From Lumbricus rubellus (taxonomy: Eukaryota; Annelida; Clitellata; Crassiclitellata; Lumbricidae): a stretch of 64,000 nucleotides of DNA. Each line of letters starts with the position of its first letter. The stretch's first letter is position 1. Below the pieces are notes generated by a model. The model did not search any database, was not told the DNA's origin, and saw nothing but the letters and a program-made list of their open reading frames with translations. This document shows positions 41,895-54,046 of the stretch, piece after piece. The stretch spans positions 860,916 to 924,915 of the forward strand of contig OX243826.1 of the NCBI GenBank assembly GCA_945859605.1, written 5' to 3'. Position numbers and translations under genes: made by a program.

Positions 41895-43496
41895 ATGGAT
41901 AAATCTCCTTTGCCTGGCCTAGGACTTTGTTTTATCTGCTTTAAAAAAATTTGTCACTTTAAAAAAAAATTGTTTTGTTCTGTTTGTCTATGTTACTGTC
42001 ATAGTTCTTGTACCAATCTGACTTTTCAAGGAGAAAACATCCCTTTGCCGTGGTACTGTGAACCTTGCTTAACTTCTATATTTCCATTTAATCATATTAT
42101 TGATGACGTTGAATATGTTGATGCCACCTCTGATGTACCAAAGTTTAAATTCAACACTCAATACTTTGATGTTATTGAACATTTTGAAGAAGGTCGCACT
42201 TTATTGATGAACCGGGATGTAGATGCGGATTTGAACTTTTATTCTGAGGTAAAAATTTGTTCTAGCAGCTACGTTGATGTTGATAAGCTTTGCTTGAAAA
42301 CTAAAGATTTAAATCATTCAGATCATTTATCAGTCATGCATATCAATTGCAGAAGTCTGTTCTATAAGGTGTCTGATATTGCATTAATATTGTCAACTTC
42401 CAAAGTTGCAGTACTGGTCGTTACAGAAACATGGCTTGATGATGACAAAAGCCTGGATGTGTCTATACCCGGTTATAATTTTGTGTGCAAGTGCCGGGAG
42501 GGAGGCAGGGGATAAGGAGGAGGAGTAGGCTTTTATGTTAGAGACAGCTTAGCTTTTGAGGCTATTGATACCCTGTGGTCGAGACTTAAATTCAGCAGTT
42601 TTGAACATTTGTTTATTAGACTTAGGTAAAGTAAGGACAAAGATATCATTATTGGTAGCATATATCGTCCTCCAGATACCAGTGTAGAACAGTTCAATGA
42701 GGATATATCCTGCCTCCTAACGAAGCTTGACTGCACTAGGAGCAAGGTCATTCTAGCTGGTGACTTTAATGTGGACCTTCTTAAAATACAGAACCACCGA
42801 CCAACACACACTTTCTTCAACACCATGTGCTCCTTCAATTTTCTGCCTACGATTCTGCGTCCTACTCGCATTACACCAAGCTCTGCCACCTTAATTGACA
42901 ACATCTTTGTGAATTTTCTAGATAAAAACCAAGACTCGTTTATTTTGATTCACGATATTTCAGATCATTTCCCTGTAGTGTTCTATACCGCCTTCCATCT
43001 CCAAAAAGTAAGTCCAGTAAATTCTACCAGAAGAACAATAAATGACTCCAATATTGCCAAATTTAATAACCTGCTAGAAAATGTTGACTGGTCTGAAGTG
43101 ATGTTGCATTGTGATGCTGGCAGGCCCTGTGCAGCCTACACACACTTTATTAAAATTTATAAGTGCTTATATGACGTATCATTTCCATATAATGTGCCTA
43201 CTCCTAAGAACCACCACATTTTAAAACAACCATGGATGACTTATGGTTTACTGAAGTCCTGTAAGAAGAAGTCCAGACTTTATTCTAAATATTTAAAAAA
43301 TCCCACTGAATGCAACAAAAGGGCTTTCACAAAATTTCGAAACGTATTTAAAAAAACTAAAATTGCTGCTGAAAAACTGTACTATTCAAGCAAATTCGCT
43401 GAATGTAATAATGATCTGAAAAAAAACTTGGAGAAATATTAGACTGTTGTTAAATTGTGGTAATAAATCTATCAATACGGAGGTATTTGTATTTAA
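41895..43496 (+). pseudogene. CR1-like LINE, 5' half: zinc-finger and endonuclease region
   Basis: The frame from ATG 41895 has a PHD-like Cys/His cluster (CFICFKKIC...CSVCLCYCHSSC...WYCEPC, residues 13-60), then the endonuclease start SVMHINCRSL and VVTETWLDDD. Stops near 42513 and 42628 interrupt it. Endonuclease motifs continue at 42655-42980: GSIYRPPDTS, VILAGDFNVDLL, ATLIDNIFVN, ISDHFPVVF. The frame at 42771-43442 runs on to a linker and shifts by one base in an A8 run at about 43420. The right end is cut at TTAA 43493-43496 by the inserted element; coding resumes at 50198. Role: target nicking for reverse transcription. It is inactive because of the stops and the insertion. Confidence 0.9.
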
Positions 43497-44139
43497 CCCT
43501 ATGACGCACACCTTCCGCGCCAACGCATTTAGCACACCTGGGGTCCAATGGACCCCACCGATAACATGGGTTGAAATTATATCAATTAGATAGAACTTGG
43601 AAAAGAACGACTTAAATGTATGTTGTACATAGCACATGCACTCATGGAACATGTTTGGGTCAATATGTAGGCCGAAAATTAACCCTCTAGGGCTGCCAAG
43701 AGGGGCCGGTGGTATGCCCCCCGTTAAGTTTTCTCACCATCAAACATTTCTCGTATGGAATAAAATTTTGACATTTTAATTACTTGCAGGGGGTTCATTT
43801 ACACACCTTTTGAGGTAAGATTTGTGATGATACCCCATGCCGTTCAAAAGTTATACCCTATATACCCTAGGTACCAAGAGAAGGGTGGAAACCACCAACT
43901 TAGGTTAACGACTGTAATATTTTATCCGTCATTTATTATGAAGAAGAAACATTCTGCCCTTTCATAGAAGGAATGTAGGGCTACATTGCCAAGCTAAATA
44001 ATTTGTCTTTTCATAACCGGAAGTGCTCAAAATTAATGAAAATTTGTGAAAAATGGTGATTTTCATAAAAAATTCCTAGCGAGAATTTCTAGCTTGCTCA
44101 ATAACCTTGACCAGTGACGCAGCCAAAAAACATTAGGAG

Positions 44140-44832
44140 TTGCCATTTGTATGTATGTATGTACATGTATGTATGAATGTATGCATGTATATATGTTTGT
44201 ATATATGTGTGTGCATGTATGTATGTGTGTATGTAGGTATGTATGTATGCATTACGCATGCATATGTATCTGTGTATGTATGCATTTAGGTATGCATGCA
44301 TGTATGTATGTACGTACGTGCGTACGTACGTATGCATGAATGTGTGTGTGTATGTATGTATGTATGTATGAATGTATACATACTGTATGTTTGTAAGTAT
44401 GTATGTACGTGTTTTTGTTTGTATTTATTTATGCGTGTATATATGTGTGTACGTACGTAATCTATTCAGGCACTATTGTATCATATGACTATGTAGGTAA
44501 GCCTATGTATGCTTGTATGTACACATGTGCAGTGTATGTGAATGTATGTATGTGTGTATGTATGTAAGTATGCATGTATCTATGTATGTATGTGTGTATG
44601 TTCGTAAACATACATACATGCACACATACATACGTACATGCATACATACATAAGTACATACATACATACATACATACTCATACAAGCATACATACATACA
44701 TCCTATATTCATATAGATTTACAACATACATGCATACATGCATGCATACATGCATGCATGAATGCATGCACACATATATACAATACATACATTAATTAAT
44801 ATATACATTCATACATACACATACACACATAT
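44140..44832. repeat. TATG then CATA microsatellite, strand-switching
   Basis: TATG-type repeats (with GTGTG, TACG variants) from 44148 to about 44608, then CATA-type to about 44830. The two halves are complementary. CATACATACATAC continues at 49780, past the Tc1-like insertion, so the insertion split the array. Confidence 0.9.
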
Positions 44833-45344
44833 ATATAGGGTGACACAAAAGTTCGTTCACCGTTTTCAAAATGCGTTATCTCAGTAACGGCTTCATATTT
44901 CCTTATAATATTTGGTCAGTGTATACATCATTCAAATGGAAGATATTGGTACAAATTTGATTATGATCCGGTCCGTTTTCACAATTATTTATAAGAAAAT
45001 GTAAAGACGACCAGTTTTTGCGGAAAAACTGCATTCATCAAATTTTACACAGTAAAGAAAATGTGTACACGCCTTTTGTCTCGTATACAAGCATGACAAG
45101 ACACTGTTGTTACCTATATACTGCCGTGCTAAGCAAAAAGACAGTAACTCAAGTTTTTCCGTTTTTGAGTTAGCACTTGTTTTCACATCCTGACAACATG
45201 TTCTATCATTTCTGGAAGCAAGGAAACGGTATCGGTCCGGGAACATGAAAAAAAACGGAAACGAAATTAACAGTATCTCAAAATTGGGTCGTCGTGCTAA
45301 GCAAAAACGCAGTAACTTGAGTTACTGTCTTCTTGCTTAGTATT

Positions 45345-46480
45345 CCATGTATATTCAAGGCCGGCCGATTTACAGATATTTCAATATATCGGCTTTCAAA
45401 TAACCTAGAATCGTCATCTTGGTGTCAAAACGTACACATTAAAGGTCAAGGATTCCAATGGGGCCATTACAAAATTCCCTCTGACCTCAATGACGGCCAT
45501 TTTGGAAAATGGCCGCCATTGACGACCCAAAAAGAGGGATTTTTCAATATCTCGGCTTTTAGTTCACTTGGAATCGTCATTTTGGTGTCAAAATATACAC
45601 ATTTCGGGTCAAGGATCCCAATAGGGCCATCACAAAGTTTTCTATGACCTCAATGGCGGCCATTTTCCAAAATGGCCGACCCAACAAGAAGGATTTGTCA
45701 ATATCACGGCCTTCAATTAACTTAGAATCGTCATCTTGGTGTCAAAACATACACATCTCAGGTCAAGGATCCTAATAGGGCCATCGCCAAGTTCCCCATG
45801 TCCTCAATGGCGGCCATTTTCCAAAATGGCGGACCCAAAAAGAGGGATTTGTTAATATCTCGGCTTTCAGTTCACTTGGAATTGTGATCTTGGTGTCAAA
45901 ACATGCACATTTCAGTCAAGGATCTCAATAGGGCCATCACATAGTTTCCAGTGACCTCAATGACCACCATTTTCCAAAATGGCCGACCCAAAAAGAGGGA
46001 TTTGCAAAATTCCCATTTTGGACGGCCATTTTGAAAATGACCGCCATTGAGGCTAAATGAAGTTTTTGGAGGCCCCATTGGAATCCTTTTCCGTAAATAC
46101 GTATATTTAGACACCAAGATGACGATTCTAAGTGGATTTAATGCTGAGATATTAAAAAATCACGATTTTGGTCGGCCATTTTGAAAAATGGCCGCCGTTG
46201 AAGCCAGAGTTGGTTTTAGATGGCACTATTGGAATCATCGTCCCTAAATATGTATGATTAGACACTAAGATGACACTTCTAAGTTAAATAGAAGCCGAGA
46301 TATTTAAAAATATGTATATCTGTCGGCCATTTTGGAAAATGGCTGCCATTGGGGCCAGAGGGCAAATCTGCAATGACCCTATAGCCAAATATTTTTCTTA
46401 GGACATGTTCGTGGTATATACCAAATTTCATTCTTTTTTCGCAAAGAGAACAATTGTTTTTCACCAGCCCTCTCTACCAT
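45345..46480. repeat. ~190-bp tandem repeats that invert midway, with AAATGGCCGCCATT motifs
   Basis: Three to four copies of a unit containing GAATCGTCATCTTGGTGTCA, AAGGATCC(A/C)AATAGGGCCA and GGCGGCCATTTTCCAAAATGG run to about 45990. From about 46010 the complementary unit runs (GGCCATTTTGAAAAATGGCCG, CACCAAGATGACGATTCTAA) to 46400. The whole block can fold back on itself. It is probably the body of the surrounding element. Confidence 0.8.
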
Positions 46481-46624
46481 ACGATGAGTTACTGCTTTCT
46501 TGCTTAGCATCAAACCGATGTTCAATTCTTCGATACTAAGCAAAAAAGCAGTATCTCATTTTTAAACAATTTTTGCACAAATTTCACAAAAAATGAGTTT
46601 AGTTCCAAAATTCAGTAGTTTATA

Positions 46625-48724
46625 TATCGACTGTATAGAGGACAAATGGGTTATGTCCATATTTCATTATTCCGAGAAAATCGAATTTCTAATTTCAAGT
46701 GCTTATGAAAAATATAACAAAGTAACATTATCATACTTTTTTGGTGTCATTGAATACGTATTTAAACAGGGAACAAGGTTAACAGAGCAATGGTATCATG
46801 TGGCATGAGAATAACACGAAAAAAATGAAGTTTGTAAGGGTGGGGTGCCCAAAAATGGACATACGACCTTTGTGCTCTACAGAAATCTTTGTAACATGGA
46901 CATATCACATTCAACAGATCATTATAAAGCATGGTTACTGGGCTTGTTTGCTACTTGAAAGGTCATAACAGAGTTAAGCAAACCTGAAAATAAGCAAATA
47001 AGTAAAATTGGACATGTAAACCTGTTTTTACACAAGAGACATGCTCAAATTTCTGTTTCAGGTCTCAAATTAAACTATTATTGTTTTTGAGCTCATGGAA
47101 TTTGAGCTATTGTAAAGATTCTTTGGAAAAGAGAAGTGCTAGCAAACTGGATTTGATTTTTGTCTAAAGAGTTCATGGAATCAAACAAATGGATGAATGA
47201 TCAATGATAATGACATTTATTTGTGAAAATGTTTGCTTTCTGGCAAAAAGTCTTGAATTACTGAACGTTAGGCAGTCAACCTTCCGTATTGGCCACCTCG
47301 ATACAATGAGGAGATAATGTTTTGCTGAAAAGCTTCTTGCACTCTTTTCCTTCAACCATTCACCATAAACAACACCCATGGCTCATTTTTATGCTTATCA
47401 GGTGTTCTAACCAGTAGCTAACAATTCCTGGACAAAGTTGCGCAGAAAATGCTTCTTCATATTGAAGTATTAAACCATCTAGGCTACAACTGAATCAGCA
47501 ATTTTCACAGTCTACTGGTCTTTGCTACTTGCATATCTGTAGGCCTATGCTGCCCTCTTATCCTTCTTTTGATTATTGTTTTCCGATCACAGTCTGCCTT
47601 TGTTGTAAGTAGGCCTATCCTGTAACAATAAACAGTCCCGATCTTTTACATCAATTGGCCCCTCTCTTTGGAACACTCTGTCTCCATCTACTCGGTATCA
47701 ACTTCAAACTGGTAATCCCTCCTCCTCAGTGTCTTTCCTCTAAACTTTTTTTCTCGTGGCCTTGCGCACTGGGGGCGCCTCTGAACGGTTCACCCTATAG
47801 TAGAGGCACTTTAAAAGTGTTTTAATGCAATACATTATACAATACAATAATGCAAATAATAAGTTTAATTGTGACATAGGAAAGAGAATATAAAAAAATT
47901 CTACTAGTTTTGAGAACTCAAGAGACAAAGCAAGAGGCAAAAACATTAAAGGTTTAGGGGTTAGTCAACCATTGGCTTATGAAAAAGGTTTTTAAAAGAT
48001 TATTTATCCACTTAAATAAGAAAAACAAAAACAATTGTGTGTACTGTGTAGTAGCCTAACAATTGTTTTTCTTACTTTGTACCCTATCTTAATTTTTTCC
48101 TTTTTTATTTACTGTAATACTGTTTGGTTGGTGTCAGGAAGGGCAGGCAATAAACCCTCCCAATTATAAATTCCTGGCAACGCCATTGATACTGATGCAA
48201 TAATTATTATGGCCAACTTACGATTGGTTTTCACACTGTGTGAAGTCGAACTCGAGATTAATACCATTGACGATGACGACTTCGCAAGTTAAGCGAACAT
48301 CGGATAATCGCGACTGAACTTTATAAAATCATCTTTTGATTACTTTAGACCGACAAGCAGATATTGACGGCCATTTAATATGAACTCTTTGTAACAGTAT
48401 TTACTAAAATAACCAACCTCCGAACTGTCAGCATGCCAACTGGCTTGACGCCATCTTGCATAAAATTAGCGTAAACAATAGCTGATTGGCCGTATTTCTC
48501 CGAGCACAAATGTCATATGTCCACATATGACATTTGTGCTCTGCGGATTTTTACGAAGATGACATATGATATTTGTAACTTGTGGATTGCACCATGAAAA
48601 CGACTTTAGCAGGACATATAACTATTGTGCCCTGAAGCCTTATGCCATTACCTATAAGAATCGCTAAAAACATGGATTTTGAAAAAATGTGGACATAACC
48701 CATTTGTCCTCTATACAGTCGATA
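46625..48724. mobile_element. Innermost inverted-repeat element at TA
   Basis: TATCGACTGTATAGAGGACA with AATGGGTTATGTCCA at 46625-46659 is the complement of 48690-48724, with TA on each side. The interior contains a LINE tail (47635-47850) and a local palindrome of AGCACAAATGTCATATGTCC at 48504-48544. No transposase was seen. Confidence 0.8.
47635..47855 (+). pseudogene. LINE 3' fragment
   Basis: One frame reads SFTSIGPSLWNTLSPSTRYQ, then SSSVSSKLFFSRGLAHWGRL and stop; the tail follows with GAGGCACTTTAAAAGTG and a TACAATACAATAATGCAAATAAT end. Same family as the fragments at 15421 and 23545. Confidence 0.7.
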
Positions 48725-48904
48725 TAACTTCTTGCAAAAATTCAGAAAGATTCTAGCTTTATTTCTGGTTGAATTAAACCGATTTCTTCTTTATCGTTTT
48801 ACGCAAAATCGTCTTTTTTGAGTTACTGCCTTTTTGCTTAGCACGGCAGTATAGGACATACACAGACGTAGGTTATTAGCGCACAGTATCTCCTTTCTGC
48901 CTTA

Positions 48905-49446
48905 ATGACTCTATCCGGCATAGACTGGATCAGCGTCTGAAGTGTCCCAACTGCTATCGACCTCCACGCTCGTTGGAGGCGACGTTTGAGCGGATCAACG
49001 TTCTTTGGCTCAGGATCTTTATAAACGCTGAGAGATTAAATACTCAACAAGTTCTCAATCGGAGAGAGGTCCGGAGAGTTGGCTGGCCAATCCTTCTGCA
49101 TGTGTGACGGATAGTTGTCGTCTAGCCACTTTATCGTCACGTACAGGTGATGTATAGCCTAACAGCGTGCGCCATCCTGCTCAACAAACAACTTTCGTTG
49201 CATGACAATGCCGTTTCATTTTCTCGCTCGAACGCTCGCTTCACGATCTGCTCGAGAATTTTGGTGATGTATGTAGTACTGCGAGTTCAGTCTGGTACCA
49301 TTTGGCACAAATTGAAGTTTAGTAAGACCCCTGGCAGTCATCCCACCCCAAACCATCACAAAAGGAATAAACTTCATCTTTGGAGCAGGCGAAACGTACA
49401 TGTATAGGCTTGCGCATTCTATGCTGGATAGAGTCAGTGCCGTCAT
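48905..49446 (-). pseudogene. Tc1-like transposase remnant (C-terminal half)
   Basis: On the minus strand one frame gives KFIPFVMVWGGMTARGLTKL and QFVPNGTRLNSQYYI; another gives DWPANSPDLSPIEN followed by LKRRLQRAWRSIAVGTLQTL and IQSMPDRVIKAERRY. 'VMVWGGMTxxG', 'DWPxxSPDLxPIEN' and 'MPxRV' are the classic C-terminal landmarks of Tc1 transposases. Frame shifts and stops separate the blocks and the DNA-binding half is missing. Confidence 0.85.
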
Positions 49447-50197
49447 TAAGCAGAAAGGAGATACTGTACGCTAATAGCCTACGTCTGTGTATGTCCTATA
49501 TAGGTAACAACAGTGTCTTGTCACGCTTGTATACGAGGCTAGGCGTATACACATTTTCTTTACTGTGTAAATTTGATGAACGCAATTCTTCAGCAAAAAC
49601 TGGTCGTCTTTACATTTTCTTATAAATAATTGTGAAAACGGACCGGATCTTCATCAAATTTGTACCAATATCTTTCATTTGAATGCTACATACACTGCCC
49701 AAATATTATCAAGAAATATGAAGCCGTTACTGAGATAACGCATTTTGAAAACGGTGAACGAACTTTTGTGTCACCCTATACATACATACATACTACACTG
49801 TATCTAGGTATAAACCCAGGGACGGGGGGTATGGGCGGGGCGGGGGTAATGTCCCACTGTGGGTAATGTCGAGGGGCAATGGGGGGAGTAATGGCATGGG
49901 TTATGGGCCGGGGGTATGTCCTGTTCTCATTATGCTATAGTTCATGAAGCATGGATCTATCAATGCTGAAGCCTGGGGTCCGTTGGACCCCTGGTGTGCT
50001 AAATATGCCCTAGGTGTCTTTCTCAATTTTTTTCAAATCAACCGGGGGTCCTACAATCTCCCAACTTTTTTGTACATGTAGGAGGATGAATTGTTGAAGA
50101 ATTTGAATTATTTCAGATTTTTAATATTCATATCCAAAAAGATATTCAAGATATCGCACCTCTGGGGTCCGATGGACCCCAGGTGTGCGTTATAGGG

Positions 50198-52310
50198 TTA
50201 ATGGTATAAGCACCTCTGATAAATCTGAAATTGCTAACAGGTTTAATGACTACTTTGTAAACATTGGCCCTGATTTGGCCTCAAAAATAGATATACCAGG
50301 AGACCAGCCTACATTTGACAAATTTTTGACTGACTCCCCGTGTGCCTCTATGGGCCTCTTAACTATAACTGAAAAGGATGTTACTGATGCGGCTGACCAA
50401 ATACGGGTCTCCTCAAGTTGTGGAGTGGATGAAATTGACCCTGGAATTGCTAAAGCCACAATTCTAACCATAGCGCAGCCACTTGCAAAAATTATCAATT
50501 CATCCTACTCCTCGGGAAGTGTTCCAGCAGACTTAAAGATTGCCAAAATTATTCCTCTTCATAAATCTGGGGAAAAAAGTAAGGTAAACAATTACAGGCC
50601 AATCTCGATTCTTCCATACTTTTCTAAATATTTTGAAAAAATCATGCACAATAAGCTAATGGATTATCTAACTAAAGTGAATCTATTATCACCTAGCCAA
50701 TATGGCTTTCGTAAGGATCATTCCACGTTTATGGCATTATTGGATATGCAGTGTAAAATTACCGACACAATAGATAATAATGAATTTTCTCTAGGAATAT
50801 TTTTTGACCTGTCGAAGGCTTTCGATACTGTTGACCACAAAATTCTTTTGAAAAAACTTGAGCATTATGGAATTAGGGGTATTGTTTTGAACTGGTTTTC
50901 TGATTACCTTACAAACAGATCTCAGTGTGTTTGCTTTAATGGCTCATTATCTGGAAGTAAACGTATTACCTGTGGGGTCCCTCAAGGATCCATTTTGGGG
51001 CCATTACTATTCTTAATTTATGTCAACGACTTATCAAAAACCTCAAGAATACTCCATTTTGTGCTGTTTGCTGACGATACAAATGTTTTTATTTCGGATA
51101 AATCTTTGGAGTCTCTGTTTAAAAGAGCCAACTGTGAGCTTCAGCTAATCTCTTCTTGGTTCAAAGCAAATAGACTGTCTCTTAATATTGAAAAGACTAA
51201 CTTTATAATTTTCCGCTCCCATCGCAAATCTCTGGGCCTACCCCCTCATGATTTTAGGATTGCCATGGATGGGAAATCCATCTGTCAAGTTTCATCCTGT
51301 AAATTTTTAGGTGTATATATTGACCAACATTTGACATGGACAGACCACATTAACCATATATCTAGAAAAATTGCTAAAAACATTAGTATATTGTCTCGTG
51401 TAAGACATTGCTTACCCAGAACTTCTTTGGTTGGCCTGTACTATGCTCTAATTTTCCCATACTTATCATATTGCATTATAGCATGGGGCTCTAACTATCA
51501 CTGTCGCTTGAATGCATTGGAAATTCTTCAGAAACGTGCTATCCGTGTGATATTTGGTCTGCTCTGGAGTTCAAGCACTAAACCTATATTTCTTAAACAC
51601 AAAATTCTACAGCTATGTGATATTACTAAATTGCAAATAGGACTGTTTATGTTCAGGTATCATCATCGTATGTTGCCTCCCAACTTTAATGGATTCTTTT
51701 CCTTCGGCTCTGATATCCATGACCATGACACCAGGTCATCTAGTAGTTACCGGTGTGCCAGCGCAAGACTCAATCTTAAGCAATTCTGTATTAAATGCAC
51801 TGGCCCACCGGTATGGAATTCTCTCCCTGAGGACATAAGAACTGCTGTTTCCATCAAACATTTTAAAAACAAACTAAAGTACTTCTTATATTTGTGTAAA
51901 TTATAATGGGGATTTAAAAAGTTTATGGGACTGCCTCCTCCTCCCCGTCTGAATGAGATACATGCGTGACCTTAAAGGCTTTGCATTTACATTTGTTGTG
52001 TGGCCCTCTGTTATTCTGTTATTTTTTTGTGAACCGCTTCATATTCAACTTAACCTGATGTATGTGGATTGGTGTCTCCTCGTCTTGGTGGAATTTTTTA
52101 TCCCCCACATTAACCTTTGCAGGAATTAAGTTTGTAAATGAGCCAGCCGAGTCTTAGCGGGTCTTTTAGACCTTTGTCGGCTGACTCATTGACCTGCACT
52201 GATATTAAATTCATAACAATTTTGTTGTTGAAATTTTGTTGTTGTTAATGTCTGTTACTGTTATGTGAATATTGATGTGACTTGCAAGTCAATAAACGAA
52301 TAAAACAATG
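50198..52310 (+). pseudogene. CR1-like LINE, 3' half: reverse transcriptase and tail
   Basis: An uninterrupted frame to 51906 encodes NNYRPISILPYFSKYFEKIM, SQYGFRKDHST, FFDLSKAFDTVDHKILLKKL, CGVPQGSILGPLLFLIYVND and the catalytic FADDT (about 51068), then the C-terminal FPYLSYCIIAWG, LQKRAIRV and GPPVWNSLPEDIRT. The frame can be opened at 50185, but those first codons belong to the TTAA element's end, not the LINE. The 3' UTR follows to AGTCAATAAACGAATAAAAC. The RT core itself looks undamaged; the element is dead because the frame is broken upstream and split by 6.7 kb. The conserved motifs and the LINE at 18435 suggest a CR1/Daphne-type clade. Confidence 0.9.
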
Positions 52311-52779
52311 AGAAAGATATACATGTATATTACAGTGTTATTGCTGCAGCGATGTCACAATGATTTTAAAATCTAAAACGCTGCAGGCTTTTTCTTTATT
52401 ATAGCACTACTAGTAGCACTTAAGACAATACCATGACATTAGACTATGAATAGTTTTCGTTCTATCCTTTTGTTCAGCAAATATGTCAATCATCTATTAG
52501 GCCCTAATCCGTGGTTCATAATAATCTGCAGTTTGCACATAGAAACACGACACAATGTTTCGTTGTGCTTAAAGTTAAGCTTAGCCATGCGTATTCTCTG
52601 CAAGACTAGTGTAGAAACAGAGGTAAATGCAGGATAGGCCTACTTTAGAACCATGATCAACACCTGCTAGTTTTATTTTCCTCTGATTTGGGGCGAGAGC
52701 TGAGAGGAGTTGAGTGCGATATTAGAAATGTTGAAAAATAACGGGTCAGACCATGATCCACGTGTGCCGACATTTAAAC

Positions 52780-52918
52780 ACACGGCAGATAATCACGCGA
52801 CACTTAAACCCAGACACTTAAACACACGACAGATAAACACACGGACAGACAAACACACGGACAGATAAACACACGGACAGATAAACACACGACAGATAAA
52901 CACACGGACAGATCAAAT
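52780..52918. repeat. ~17-bp tandem repeat AGATAAACACACGGAC
   Basis: About eight imperfect copies (ACACACGGACAGATAA, with ACACACGACAGATAA variants). The style resembles a foldback outer arm but no complementary arm was found. Confidence 0.8.
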
Positions 52919-53227
52919 GTAATAGAATCTGAGGGTATAGCCATATCGTAATAATTAATCAACGGCGATGTGACAATCAAAGTAGGCCTAAGTATCGGAT
53001 TCTGTTAAAGATGTTCGTAGGCCTACACTAAATTTGTGCAATAACAAGGAAAGGCAGCCTACACAGTTCAAATTATAGTGTGTTTAAATGTCATGGAACC
53101 GTGACGTTGGGTTGTGAATAAATGTGAAAGGCAAAAAGAAGACTCAAGAATGTGTCAATCCCACTCAATCCTCATCAATTCTCACTCTGTTTGAGGGAGA
53201 TGTCACGTCACTACCGTCACCCTATCC

Positions 53228-54046
53228 TAGGGTTACCATGCGTCCGGGTTTCCCCGGACATGTCCTCTTTTTTGGCCTCTGTCCGGGGCGTCCGGGCTGC
53301 TTTCGAGAAATATGGCTTTTGTCCGGGTTTTTCCCCGCCTGTTCCCTGATCGATCGATCTTACCTAATTTTCGGGAAAGTAAGTCCTTTCCGTGTTATAT
53401 ACTATTCCGTTCCGTGAACTATACGCGCGTTCCAGCAATATTTAGGTCAATGGTATGGTCCGTATGGATACCATTGGACTTCCGGTTCTTGAGGCGGTTT
53501 TTTCAAACGCATAAATATAACGCTAGGTATGCCTACACTGTACAATGTACATAATGATAATGGTAAATAAAAATATAATAATTAGCCTAATATATTCAAA
53601 TTCAGGAAAAAATTGAGAAAAACCTAAATGTGAGTATTTACAGACGCACTGACAACCCAATGCACATGTTTCTCAGCAGTCAGCCTAACTTGTTGAAGGC
53701 CATCACTTTTGGGGCTGAGCCCCAAGCCACGTCAGTAATCTCGATGGTCACGCCCAAGCTCAGTCTATGGTAAGTAAGTAAGTAAGTAAGAAATTCACTG
53801 TGTTGTTTCTGTGTACAGTCAGTGACAAACTGACAGTAATGTAATGTGTACTGAACTGAAGTACTGAACACTGACTCAATAAACCATGTACAATAAGAAC
53901 AATATTTTGTGTAGTTTAATGTTACCTTTGTTGTACAACACTTGACATTGGTTTAACACTATGAAGTTAGGAGCGCGCTACGAGATGGTAACCGGATGAA
54001 CATTTTGTGTGTCCTCTTTTTCATCTGAGCACTTATGGTAACCCTA
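53228..54046. mobile_element. hAT-like MITE with 8-bp target duplication
   Basis: The ends TAGGGTTACCAT (53228) and ATGGTAACCCTA (54046) are perfect inverted repeats flanked by CCCTATCC at 53220-53227 and 54047-54054. Sub-terminal TCCGGG motifs recur. A (TAAG)n run lies at 53768-53789. A truncated inverted copy sits at 1481-1768. Open frames inside are incidental. Confidence 0.9.

Larger units (their letters stand above)
45121..48850. mobile_element. Inverted-repeat element with TATA (or TA) target duplication, nested in the Tc1-like arm
   Basis: The ends CTGCCGTGCTAAGCAAAAAG and CTTTTTGCTTAGCACGGCAG are perfect 20-bp inverted repeats. The flanks are TATA on both sides; the empty site can be read from the opposite Tc1 arm as GTTACCTATATAGGACATAC (complement of 49490-49510). 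Related end motifs also occur internally at 45294-45344, 46487-46511 and 46537-46556. Superfamily not determined. Confidence 0.85.
44838..49776. mobile_element. Tc1/mariner-type element with ~350-bp inverted repeats, inserted at TA
   Basis: The ends GGGTGACACAAAAGTTCG (44838) and CGAACTTTTGTGTCACCC (49776) are flanked by TA. The inverted repeat runs at least 280 bp on each side (CCGTTTTCAAAATGCGTTAT..., GACGACCAGTTTTTGC, TAGACGAGACAAA-like blocks). On the left arm it is interrupted at 45121-48850 by another element and resumes at 48851 (TAGGACATACACAGACG), pairing with 49430-49500. Decayed transposase lies at 48905-49446. Confidence 0.9.
43497..50197. mobile_element. 6.7-kb TTAA-flanked piggyBac-type insertion (with nested elements)
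   Basis: The ends CCCTATGACGCACACC (43497) and GGTGTGCGTTATAGGG (50197) are inverted repeats sitting exactly inside TTAA (43493-43496 and 50198-50201). CCC...GGG ends with TTAA duplication and precise interruption are piggyBac hallmarks. A sub-terminal palindrome GGGGTCC(A/G)ATGGACCCC lies near both ends (43540, 50163). Removing the insert and one TTAA restores the LINE frame ...FVFNGISTSDKSE. No piggyBac transposase was recognised; most of the length is later insertions. Confidence 0.9.

Noticed and set aside
46593..46808. 71-codon open frame inside the nest
   Set aside because: It straddles the inverted-repeat end at 46625 and shows no domain.
50185..50197. Nominal start of the 573-codon RT frame
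   Set aside because: These codons belong to the end of the TTAA element; the LINE resumes at 50198.
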